Shown in pieces: positions 10,401 through 20,500 of a DNA stretch of 23,354 nucleotides. The notes under the pieces were generated by a model. That model saw only the letters and a program-made list of their open reading frames with translations. It had not been told where the DNA came from and made no database searches. The stretch's first letter is position 1. Each line of letters opens with the position of its first letter. This DNA comes from Silene noctiflora (taxonomy: Eukaryota > Streptophyta > Magnoliopsida > Caryophyllales > Caryophyllaceae): contig VHZZ01000076.1 in NCBI GenBank assembly GCA_009801015.1, forward strand, positions 109,375-132,728, read 5' to 3'. The translations under genes and the position numbers were made by a program.

Positions 10401-13400
10401 CATGGCTGAAAAATGTCGCAACAGACTGGTAACAAAAGGAATAGATGTTACTTCATCGATCAAAAATATATCAATGTATAAAACACTGGAAAAATGATAG
10501 TAGATCTAGACAGAAAACTGGCTAAACCCAGTAAACTGGAAAGAGCAGAGAACAGTGAGAGGTTGAAAAACTCCATATAAGCTAGTCCCACAAGGCATTG
10601 TTAAAAGTTACAACAGTAGAGTTTGACCATACACCTCTATTCCTTGACTACTACAAAGGCCCCAACTCGAAAAACAAGAGGGCCTGAAACAGAGAAGTGA
10701 TGTTAAACTCATAGTTGGCAACAAAAAGCTAATTAACCCATATATAAAAACTAAACAGCATTTCATAAATTTCGATGAGCTGACAACAAAAACCTGTTCA
10801 TTAGCACTAGGAGGAAGCCCTCCAACATAAACTCGGCGAGCATGCCTCGTTGCCTGAAATTAAGAAACACAAATCAAAAGTAAGAGATTATGAGTGGAGA
10901 AAGAATAAATATAATCAAACATAAGAAATATCTACACAAAATGACCTGCTGAGTCATGGCCTGCATAGGCATCATAGGAATAGCTCCCATCTGGAAGATA
11001 CACAAGGATGAATAAAATGATATCTACCAAAGAACACAGGAAACTGGGGACAAGAGGACAAGAAACTACCTGTCCAGTAGCCATTGACAACATGTTTGGA
11101 GAAAAGAATGTGCTAGGTGGTTGAGGTGTTCCAGTGATCTGACTTGCCATTGCTAATGACACAAAGAACCTCTCAGAAAACAAAAACATAATCCAGCAAA
11201 ATATATGGCAAAATAAAAGATTAAAATGTTTTTTAATGCTCTCCATAAACAATAGGTGCCCTAAATTATAATTGTTAAGATAAGCCAGATATCCTCAATA
11301 ATTAATGTCGTTTGATTTGGCTGCATCAAACACGTTAATCATTAAGAGATGAGAGGAAGATACATCATATGCAAGTGATGGAGGAAATTGCAAGACTACC
11401 AAAACAGGCAATAGGTTGAAGACGAACTGGTCCATCGATTCCTTGTTGTATATAAAAGCTAGAGAAGTCGGCTCACACCCAATGTCAGCAGAGTAGGGCA
11501 AAAGACCAACATTGCCTTCTCATGCAAAAAAGATAAGACACAAAAACACAAACACCAAACAAAAGAACAAACCAATGTCGCTCAGTTCCAGAATTATTTC
11601 ACACAGTAAATGAACAAATAAAAATCAAACCGAGATAGCTAAACTAGACTATTTATTTCCTAGATAGGATAGCAAATAAAAAACCCTTACTGAAATGAGA
11701 TCATGAAACTAGATTACAGATAAATAAGATTCCTATAAGACAGATCAACCCATTCCCCCAAATGTAAAAAATAAAATAAAAAATGGACTACTAAAACCGA
11801 GGTGGGAATAAAAAGACTGAAAGTGAAGAGCAAGTACCTGCAGCAGTAGCTAACATTGCTGAAGCAGGAGGTGCCATGTCGAACCCACTCACCCTTTTGC
11901 TGTAAGAACACAAGTTTACGAAAAAAAAAAAAGGGATAAGAATTTAGTGGGAGGAGAAGTGGAGAACAAACAGCCAGAATCACAAAAATCATTGATTAGA
12001 CCAATATATAGTCCATTGAGTAAAGATGTCTCCCATAAATAGGACAAAAGAAACTCAAACTGGCATTGGAATATATTGTTCAATTCACCAAGCAAGAATT
12101 TTATAAAAAAAGTTGAAAAAAACGGGGGGAAATTATAACTAAAGCTGTGAGGGATTTGAAAACAAATATGCAGCCGCACAACACAATGGATGGTACTTGT
12201 AAGATACTATCCATTTCTGGTAAACTCACAGACACTGATGGCTACCTTTGGACATTAAAGGGCAAGGGTTGTAGAAGGACATTGCACATGGAGCTACAGA
12301 AAAGGCTTCTAAGATAACCAAATCAGAGCAGAGCAGAGAAAACCAACCATTGATTTTGTACGTGCTCAGATTGATCTATTCTTATCAAGCAGCCTACTGG
12401 TAAATTGATTATACAGATTATAACGAAACATATGGAATCCATTTACAGGTGTCGGATCTAATAAGATAATTCTCAGTGAGTTAGAATAACTCAGCATATA
12501 TGTGAGAATTAAGAGGCATTTAATAATCATGACGAGCGAAGAAAAATGATTCAACCTACCTTTTGGAGCGAGAACGAGATCGCGACCTCGACCTGTGATG
12601 AGACTTTCCCCTTGAACGGGATCTGTGTCTACGTCTATCATCTCTATCGCGGTCATGATCCCTCCGCCTAAGACATGCAACAATAAATAATTGCGGCCTC
12701 AAGCAACATAATTTACTTTAAGTCTTCAAAAAAAATGAGGCAATCAACATATACTCCTATCTCGTTTTTAGTAGAAGGGGAGGGGGACAAAATGAAATAG
12801 GATAATACTATCTAACCCATGTAGTCACATGCCAGATAACAAATGCCCAATATCACAATTGGAAAAAATCATAAGAGAGCTCAAAATAGACATTTCTTTG
12901 TAGAGGTTGTATCTGGGAAGGCAGGCAAATCTCTTTCATACACCGTTTTGCACAATGGATGATTATGAGATAGTGACATTAAGCCAAAACTCATTTCTCA
13001 ACAAACAAACAAAAAGAATAGACGTGCAAGAGCTAGATGCACCTAAATTAGAGAAAAGCAAGTCTCAACATTCCATGCAATAGATTCAGCAACTTACATA
13101 GTTACATGTACTCCAACATAAAAAGAAAAGGAACATAATCATAAACATTCAACATATTTGTTTTAATAGTCTCAACCTGCAATTGATTGTGTACAGTATC
13201 AATAGCCAGTATACTTTATAATTACCTCAACTGCAACTTAAAATTCACCCACCAGATGCTATTTCAAGGGTGTAATTCACAGATGAAACAATATGATCTC
13301 CAATGTAAATAACTTTCAGTATAAACTGTGGGTGTGTGGGTGTGTGGGTGGGTGTGTGGGTGGGTGGGGTCATCTAAATAATACCCATTATTGTTTCTGC

Positions 13401-14332
13401 TTGTATTTCTCCAGCGAGGCAATTTGAACATACCAAAAGGGGTAAAGTGCTATGAACTTCTAGGAACGATAATATATCTAGTGGAATTATAGAAAACTTT
13501 CACGCTTCATCGACTACAAACTAAATATATGACAATGATGAATTGGGAAACAGCTGCATAGAACATGACTAAGGTCAACACATTGATAATGACTACCAAA
13601 CTTTGTTTGAGACAAGAAAAGACGCAATAGACAGGTAATGGTTTTCTTACCTGTCACGGTCTCGGTCTCGGCTTCTTCCTCGGTGATGATCATCATCATC
13701 CTCTCTATCTCTGTGACGATCACTTCTATCACTCCTATCCCTATGACGATCTCTGTGACGATCACGGTCTCTATCACGACTCCTTTCTTTGTCCCTATCT
13801 CTATCCCTATCCCTGTCCTTATCTCTATCTCTCTCCTTGTCCCTGCCACTGTCTCTTTCCTTATCTCTATCCCGTCCCTTCTCTCTATCCCTTTCTCTGC
13901 TTCTTGAAGAATTTTTCTCATGATCACCAGAATCATGCTGAGCAAACAAAAAACATTAGCACATGATGAAGTCAGAAACTCGGAACACTCATTGATAAAC
14001 TGAGAAAAATGTCATTATGCCATGTCAATGTGAAATCGACATACATGAGAACCATTACATTCTGTTAAAATATCAGTAACGAGTTGAACATGTTTTACAG
14101 AATTCTTACAGAAAATTAGAAATGGGGACAACTAGGTTTCTGACTTAAACTTCGCAACTGAATCTAACACGGTAGAAAGAAAAACTACATTGCGCGGGGG
14201 TACAACTCTAAAACATTAAAACTTCTATACCAGAGATTTGGAGTCATTATACTCCTCATTGCCCCCGTTATCATTTTCTTGTGGTTGAGGATACGAGGCA
14301 TACTTTTCAAGCTCTTCCATGTAATCCGACAT
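7480..14332 (-). CDS. U2AF65: Splicing factor U2AF large subunit (U2AF65), 13 coding exons
   Basis: A nuclear factor that binds the polypyrimidine tract at 3' splice sites and recruits U2 snRNP. Exons: 14332-14231, 13937-13651, 12667-12560, 11899-11838, 11152-11070, 10990-10946, 10853-10794, 10425-10365, 10278-10166, 9677-9231, 8286-8151, 8010-7943, 7617-7480. All introns are GT-AG and every phase closes, giving 569 aa, close to Arabidopsis U2AF65A/B. Domains: acidic start (MSDYMEELEKYA); a long Arg/Asp/Ser-rich (RD/RS) region (about 35-165); the plant motif KRVSGFDMAPP (about 167-177), at the place of the human U2AF35-binding peptide; RRM1 (about 235-318, RNP2 VYVGGL, RNP1 KKFAFVEM); RRM2 (about 355-433, IFVGGL, KGYAFCVY); and the C-terminal U2AF-homology motif (457-569) with its R-x-F signature (GRKFGG). 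The ATG is preceded by only seven leader bases in its exon, then a leader intron. The gene is intact. Paralogue A or B is not resolved. Confidence 0.95.
9678..10165 (-). other. U2AF65 intron between the RRM1 and RRM2 exons
   Basis: A 488-bp intron with donor gtaggagg and acceptor attaatacag. I see no embedded gene or element. The other long introns of this gene (8287-9230, 11153-11837, 11900-12559, 12668-13650, 13938-14230) are also AT-rich and without genes, except that 12668-13650 holds the G-rich array described separately. Confidence 0.7.
13330..13369 (+). repeat. GGGTGTGT/GGGT array, potential G-quadruplex, in U2AF65 intron
   Basis: Seven runs of three or more G within 40 bases on the plus strand, with TGTGT or T spacers. 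The host gene runs on the minus strand, so the pre-mRNA here is C/A-rich (CCCACC and ACACAC units). It lies inside the 983-bp intron between the RD-rich exon and the next RS exon. Confidence 0.8.
13651..13937 (-). other. Low-complexity exon coding the RD/RS-rich tract of U2AF65
   Basis: This 287-nt exon codes almost only R, D, E, S, H and K, mainly RD and DRDR dipeptides (about residues 35-130). Codon use alternates AGA/AGG/CGA/CGT with GAT/GAC, so the DNA is imperfectly repetitive and the opposite strand stays open by chance (13638-13907, +). Such Arg-rich regions direct nuclear targeting, RNA contact and phosphorylation in splicing factors. Repeat length here is likely to vary between alleles. 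Confidence 0.8.
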
Positions 14333-14395
14333 CTTTCAACTGCAAAATCAATGAAGAAATAAATTAAGATAAACATTTCATTTTAACAAAAGGGT

Positions 14396-14431
14396 CATAC
14401 ACCATACACCATACACCATACACCATACACC
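14396..14431. repeat. Tandem 7-bp repeat in the U2AF65 leader intron
   Basis: The unit ACCATAC is repeated four times (14401-14428) with partial units at both ends, inside the 5' UTR intron just upstream of the coding exon. A simple minisatellite. Confidence 0.9.
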
Positions 14432-14998
14432 GCGCACATCTAGCTCAGCTACTTCACATAGTTCTAACTAACAATACCGCAAAAGATTCAAACTTTGCCA
14501 AGTGTTCATGAAACAGATAGAGCCACATCGCCCCGCAACATAATCAAAATCACCATTACTCATTCATGAAAACTCGAAACCGGTACGTAACTAAGAAAAC
14601 ACATTAAATAAGCTTCCAATAAACTGATCAATGTAATTCATCAACATCTTTTATAAAATGCTAAAAAAACACAATTCTTCAACAACCAAAAGATTCAGAC
14701 ATTATTTTAATTATTCACAGACCAGATAAACACAATACTTAATAATAATTGCATTTAAGTATGTTAAGTAATTTCAAAAATTAGAACAATTACAATGTAG
14801 ATTACGAGATTACGAGCTAACCCTAGTTTAATTAATTGAATAACAAAAACATAAGTGCAGGAAACAATAGAATAACAGCAACTTACAGAACAAATCATTC
14901 ATTAAAAAATCCCCAAAATCGAGAGTATAACATGCCCAAATTAATAATCGAACTTCAAAAAAATTACAATGAATAAAGTGTGTGTACAAAATAATTAC

Positions 14999-15135
14999 CT
15001 GATTGATTGCGAAAGGAATAAGAACCCTAAGTGAAGAGCTGTGCAATAAAATCGCGACACACGACGATAAAAAAAAGGGGGAACAAATGAACAATTTTTT
15101 TCTAGGGTTCTTCACTAGTGTTGCCTGTTGATGTA
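14999..15135 (-). other. 5' UTR exon of U2AF65 (5' end approximate)
   Basis: On the minus strand the exon ends in AATCAAG followed by donor gtaattatt (intron from 14998). The intron runs 659 bp to the acceptor gattttgcag at 14340, placing only TTGAAAG before the ATG. The leader holds two telo-box-like motifs (gaaccctag and tagggttc). The 5' end near 15135 is inferred from a TATA-like motif at 15163-15171. An alternative donor (ctgtaagt, near 14886) is also possible. Confidence 0.55.
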
Positions 15136-15957
15136 CGATTGTACATGTACTGATGTACGTGTGATTTTATGCCAATTAGTTAGTCCATTGGTCTTCTCTA
15201 AAGCCGTTTCACGATAATATTGATTTAAAAATTATGAAGTGTGTGATCATAGAAAATTCGAGTGGGTTTTTAAAGTTTCGGACTTTTTTTCTTGATAATC
15301 AGTATTTTTTGCCTTTTTTTTCCTTCGGAGTAATTTTTAATTCGTGGTAACGGAAATCTTTTGATTTTCTATCACCGCTTTCATCCACCACAAGGATGTT
15401 ATAGGTTGATCTCAAATTAATCTAGTTTCCTTTACAAAAAAGTGTCAAGAAAATCTTCTCAAATACTAATCCAAGTTGACTACGATAGCTACTAAGTAAA
15501 GAAAAAAAAAATTTATCCGAAGAAAAATGATGCACTAAATTTTACTGAGTATACGGAATATATATTACCAAGTGTTAATAAAACTAGTGTAGCGGGTTGA
15601 TGTACTCCATCATGTAACATGCATGTATGATTTTATGTCGATTAGTTAGTCAATTGATCATTTGTGAGGATATTTTATGATAACATTAGTCAAATTAAGT
15701 TCTATTCGGATAATAAGACATGATTTAAATTAAAGTACCGAATACATGTACAAGTGTATAACATAATTACTATTGCGGGTTGATGTACTCCATCATGTAA
15801 CTTGTATGTATGATTTTATCTCAATTAGTTAGCCGATTGGTGTTTTGTGAGGATATTTTACGATAATGTACATTAGTCCAAGTTCTATTTAGATAATAAG
15901 ACGTGACTTAAACTAAACTACTGGATACATGTATAAGTGTGTAACATAATTACTATT
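15126..15957. repeat. About 183-bp tandem repeat, three units, next to the U2AF65 promoter
   Basis: Units 2 (15592-15774) and 3 (15775-15957) are adjacent, have the same 183-bp length and are roughly 80-85% alike by eye. Both start gcgggttgatgtactccatc and share tgattttat, attagttag, ttgtgaggatatttta and acataattactatt. A third, more diverged unit begins at about 15126 (gttgatgtac...tgattttatgcc) and regains similarity at 15545-15591 (cggaata...aagtgttaata). Its middle is interrupted by about 300 unrelated bases. Unit 1 overlaps the likely U2AF65 transcription start. Confidence 0.75.
15163..15171 (-). promoter_or_regulatory. TATA-like motif for U2AF65, inside repeat unit 1
   Basis: On the minus strand it reads cataaaatc, about 30 bases upstream of the presumed leader exon start. 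The same tgattttat block is conserved in repeat units 2 and 3. A CCAAT core lies upstream (accaatgg, minus strand, 15185-15192). This is only a candidate, because housekeeping plant genes often lack a strict TATA box. Confidence 0.35.
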
Positions 15958-16024
15958 TAGATAAGGAAATAAAATAACTAATCCGAGTCAAATAGTGATT
16001 ATAAATAAAGCCATTGCTAGGGAA

Positions 16025-16027
<3 letters not shown>

Positions 16028-16079
<52 letters not shown>
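16028..16079. repeat. (AT)n microsatellite, about 26 units
   Basis: Uninterrupted AT dinucleotides between the tandem repeat and the small ORF. It ends two bases before an ATG at 16081. Being self-complementary it can extrude a cruciform, and its length is probably polymorphic. Array length in the assembly may also be unreliable. Confidence 0.95.
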
Positions 16080-16082
<3 letters not shown>

Positions 16083-16165
16083 GAACAACCTTGTTGACAA
16101 AAAAAAATCAAGTCGATCATCTTCGAAACAAAGGAAAGCAACGTGAGAAATTCATCACCAGAACA

Positions 16166-16498
16166 ATGTCGTCGACCTTGATAAGATCAAGCAAGAGTTA
16201 CCCTCCATATGGAGAAATTAGGCTGGCCCCGACGTTCAATTCTCAGTTCTCGAAACCAATTACGTTTGGAAGTGGTGAAGATGAAGGTAGAGTGCATAAC
16301 GGCACATTATTAAGGCAACAATACTTAAGGACAGCATACCCGCTTACTATGCTAGAGGCCAAGGACGAGGAAAAGGAAGGAAGAAACGATGATGCCAAGG
16401 TGGTTGTTACGAAGGCGAAGAAAACTTCCGGCGTACCTTTCGTGTCGATGGTTCGTAGGATGCTTGCTTGCACTTCCAAGAGTGATGTTGCTCACTAA
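16166..16498 (+). CDS. Small uncharacterised plant protein, single exon, 110 aa
   Basis: An uninterrupted frame from an ATG at 16166. I do not recognise the family. The N-terminus is Ser/Arg/Lys-rich (MSSTLIRSSKSYPPYGEIRL), followed by an APTF...KPITFGSGEDEGR stretch, an acidic/basic middle (EAKDEEKEGRNDDAKVV) and a C-terminal segment VPFVSMVRRMLACTSKSD that could form a short amphipathic helix. No transmembrane segment or clear signal peptide is seen. Coding support is moderate: codon use and GC (about 47%) stand out from the flanks (about 30%), and the protein is polar and balanced. A 21-codon upstream frame starts at 16081 directly after the (AT)n run and ends at 16146. The TATA-like function might come from the (AT)n array itself. 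It may be a lineage-specific small gene or a non-coding frame. Confidence 0.55.
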   Translation: MSSTLIRSSKSYPPYGEIRLAPTFNSQFSKPITFGSGEDEGRVHNGTLLRQQYLRTAYPLTMLEAKDEEKEGRNDDAKVVVTKAKKTSGVPFVSMVRRMLACTSKSDVAH

Positions 16499-17558
16499 TA
16501 TTAGTATATTTTTGTTTAGATGTACTTGTGCTCATAGGCAGTGATATATTTGTAGTATCTCTCTTTTAATTATTAGTATTATTATTATATGGATTATAAT
16601 TATATATACTTGGTAGTTGGGAATATTATAGAGTAATTCATAGGACAGTAAAGAACTTTCAATCAATGAAGGGCCTTTGTTACGCTAGGAGGGGCTCTGC
16701 CCTTGCTACTTGCTAGTTTTTGATAATACAATGTCAAATTATCAGTCAATTCCCTTGACTCGGTGATTAAACTCTTAGATATCCACCTATGAAATCAATA
16801 GTTTAAACATCGCCCCTTATTATTATTCACTCCAAGATCCGACAAAGCTTCGAGTCACATGTAAACATACACTGCTTAGTTATTCAACAAGCTACACTGA
16901 AAACGACCTTTTATATGGCTAATTCAAATACAGTATTCCGTAGCATTCTAACTAATCATATTTCGGGTTTCATCATACATATGAATGTATGATAGAATAG
17001 TCTTAAAATAAATGTTGAAAACATACCATGAAAAAGCACTTAAAATATAAATTTAAAATACAAAAGACGGAATATATCTTAGCAGTTTGTGGAACTCACT
17101 TTTTTTTTGGAAGCGAGACCGGACAAAACGAAAATATTTTGGTGTACTATTCAGTTTAGTCCGAATTTGAGTCGGGTATGACTATTAGGGATTAGGGAAG
17201 TGAAAGTTATGCATCATGAGTTTTACTAACATTGTTAGGATTTGAACACGAGGTTTCTAATTAAATTAGAACAACCCTTATCAATTGATCTATGTTAAAA
17301 GCTCCGAATAGACGGAATCAAGAATATTAAAATGCATGAAAAATAAGCAGACTAATAACAGAATAAAATTCCTCGATATATATTCAAACAATAACAGATG
17401 AGGCCACGATACATGTGACACAATTCGGTATTTATAAGTATGACTTACAATGTCATGAAAGCCAACTGCCAGCAACTTGCCAAGTCACTATCGTAAACTG
17501 TTACGTTACATAATAAGCAGCTGTAGCATTACGAAAGCTTAACAAACTGGGTACTAAA
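16499..17558. other. Intergenic stretch upstream of the annexin gene
   Basis: AT-rich 3' flank of the small ORF, then annexin upstream sequence. It contains a minus-strand SINE head (17216-17300) and a possible TATA motif (tataag, 17433-17438), 121 bases before the annexin ATG. I see no further gene. Confidence 0.55.
17216..17300 (-). mobile_element. tRNA-derived SINE head (copy C)
   Basis: Read on the minus strand: A-box-like tagatcaattg (17292-17282), aagggttgttct, B-box-like tgttcaaatcc (17248-17238), then aacaatgttagtaaaactcatg. This matches copy B at 1333-1439 nearly base for base in the boxes and tail, but lacks its long A tail. It lies about 260 bases upstream of the annexin start. 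Confidence 0.55.
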
Positions 17559-20500
17559 ATGTCGACTTTGAGTGTTCCTCCCATGGCGCTCTCTCCTCGT
17601 GATGATTCTACCCTTCTTTACAAAGCCTTCAAAGGTTTCATTTCTTCCCCTTTTTTTTTTGTTTGGTTTAATGTTTTGGTTAATTAAGGTGTATGGAGTA
17701 CAATTTAGTACGTACGGAGTCATGGGGTGTAGCAGAGACAATCGTCTCGATCTGTCTAATACTGAAAAGAGTTCAAGTTTTAGTTGAAATTTCGGGTTTT
17801 TGTTTGTTTTTTAGTTTACTCTATTAATTTAGTACTCCGTATTAGTTGTTCGCAATTTTCCGCTCCCTAATATCGTTATTCTGGTTTAATTGATTGTGAT
17901 TGATTTTACAACATTCCCCATTCCATTTTTATTGTGTCTTTTAATTTACCCCAAATTTAATTGTTTTCCCCCAATTTAGTAAAGAAATTGAATTAACATC
18001 CCCTTGATATATATTTAACACACTCTTTCAATCACAATGACATTGTTTCGTTCCGCTGTAATTCAAGGGGTAGATTTGTTATTTTATCACTATTCGTCAA
18101 ATCTTTTCCATGGTAAAAGTGGAATGGTGGGAGTATTTCTTTTAACCTTTGTTTGGATGGATGGCCGGACCTGAAGCCTGAAGGGAAAGGAAAATATATA
18201 ATTTCCTCGGTTGGATTAGCAAAATTGTGTTCAGCTGAGGGTAAAGAAGTGACTGACGGCCAAATAATGAAAATCGTAAAGAATTGATTGGACAGATAAT
18301 ATCTAAAAACTAAAATCTATGTCCGTGTTATAACAAACACGAGTATGGTTGCATTGGTTTGATTCCCTGACCCATCCATAACTCATTTGAAGTATTTGGG
18401 TGATGCCGTTGAGGTCACTCTCCATAACGCATTTCAAAATCTTTCAGTGTTGTAAAGAACCTACATTGTGCATGTGAGACGATGGTACTCCACCGGTATT
18501 GAGTGCCACCGTTATAGGCCTGGCCTATCGTTATTCCTTATATCTTGCGTTTCTTGTTTCTTATGTGTCCACTGGTATTGATTTATCCAGAAGAACATAT
18601 AAGTAGCTGAAGTACTACAACTCACAGGCATAGTGTCACAGACTTGGCCATCGGGGTCATAGGCTAGAATACAATGCTAAAGCATGAAGTTTTGAAACTT
18701 CAGACGATTTATTAGTCAATTGGTTATCAAAGTGAAAAGTAAGATGAGTCAGGTGAATAAATGAGATTCAAACATTGTTTTATTTGTAATCTTTATCAAA
18801 ATGCCTGTATGAAAGCAACTGCAAGTTAACTTGCTATTATCTCTGAATTTGACCTGAACATCTGCTAAATACCGTTGTATACATATGCTCAAGCAAGCCA
18901 GTCTGGTCGATTTTGATCTGATCACTGCTGAAACTCTAAATTTGAAGAAGTTATGCTGTGGTAGTTTGGAAATTCCACAGTCAGCATTGAAATCTCTTGT
19001 GGCGGTATATATTGGAGTAGCGCCAGTCTTCATTCAGAAAGAACCTTTATTCTCTTATATAACAAAGTACTTTTTTCTCAGGCTTTGGCTGTGACACTGT
19101 GGCTGTGATCAACATTCTTGCTCACCGTGATGCTACACAGCGCGGTATCATTCAGCAGGAATTTAGAGCTTTGTACCATGAAGATCTGCTTAAGCGTTTA
19201 GCAAAGGAGCTGAGTGGTAAGCTAGAGGTATGACATTAATGCACAATTTTATTTCATTGTGCTTTTTAAATAGAAGGAAGTTTTCGCAATTGGCAAAATT
19301 TGGGAGTTTCAGCTATTGTTTTCCCCAAATCTATACTGTATAAAGTAGTAACTGATGATAGCAGATGTTTTTATCATGTTCGTGTTTTTTTCCCTGGTCA
19401 GGAGGCCGTTTTGCTCTGGATGGAAGATCCTGCATCGCGCGATGCTGTTGTTGTAAAGCAAGCACTTTCTGAAGATACTTTAGATCTGACAGCTGTCACT
19501 GAAGTAATATGCTCTCGCACACCTTCCCAGATACAAGTCTTCAAGCAGATCTATCTACAAAGGTTCGGATCTTACTTAGAGAATGATCTAGAACGACATG
19601 CCTCTGGAGATCATAAAAAGGTGTGTCTCTGTCGCTAATTCTATAGTAAATCAAGGATTTTCTTATGCATTCTGACGAGCGCTTTAGTCAGCTGAGCCTG
19701 TGGCAGAATTGTTTGAGGTTGTGCCTTATGCTGCTCATATGCAGAGTCCAGTGAAGGGTTCTCGAGTTATTTCAAATTCCCCATATTTATGAGCATAAGT
19801 AAAATGATTCAGCAAAAGGAGACACTTTTATTCAATGATAGGCTTTGCCTTAGGGACTCGGGTTGATCTTATTTAGTAGCATTACAATATTAATCCATTA
19901 TAAGATTCACCATGCAGCAAGACTTTAGGTCGACTTGTATGTTCAACTGTTCAAGTACCTATTTTCAGGAATAATCACCGCTTCTCCTTTAGATCTTTCA
20001 TGTGCAAAGTAGTAACAATAACATCGCTCTAGACTCTAGTGAATCAATGACTCCTGCATATGGCGGATAAATTATTTCCCAGAACTCATCCTTTTCTGCA
20101 CTAAAAAGTCTATTTCACCCTGTCAAGCTCTCCCTGTAGGCCTGTACATCCTAAATATGATAGTATTGGAGATCATATTCTGTACTAGAGTATAGTTGAC
20201 ACTTGACACCTTAGCTCGTACTTACAATGCTCATCTGTAAGGGCCTATTATTAGAGTTAGCTTGATCATAGGGGTTAATTTTGGAGTTCAACTCTGTGTC
20301 ATGACCCATTAATTGTACATGTTACTTGATCTGTATTTTCTTGTATCCTTGTTAGCAACTGATTAGTGTACTGGTGCGGAACATATCACATGGATACTCT
20401 ATTGCAGCTTTTGCTAGCGTATGTGAGCAAACAACGCTATGAAGGTTTTGAAGTTGATGGAATGATTGTTCAAAATGATGCAAAGGATCTCTTTAGAGCT

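Noticed and set aside
11714-12179. Overlapping minus-strand open frames rich in Phe and Leu
   Set aside because: They lie mostly in U2AF65 intron sequence. The composition reflects pyrimidine-rich intron DNA, and no domain is visible.
13638-13907. Open frame on the plus strand rich in Ile, Ser, Val and Thr
   Set aside because: It is the complement of the RD/RS-rich exon of U2AF65. Its odd composition follows from that repetitive coding sequence.
13514-13945. Alternative minus-strand frame across the RD/RS exon
   Set aside because: A shifted reading of the same repetitive exon. The RD/RS frame is the one that continues into the spliced protein.
15953-16141. 62-codon minus-strand frame with Ile-Tyr repeats
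   Set aside because: It is produced by the (AT)n array.
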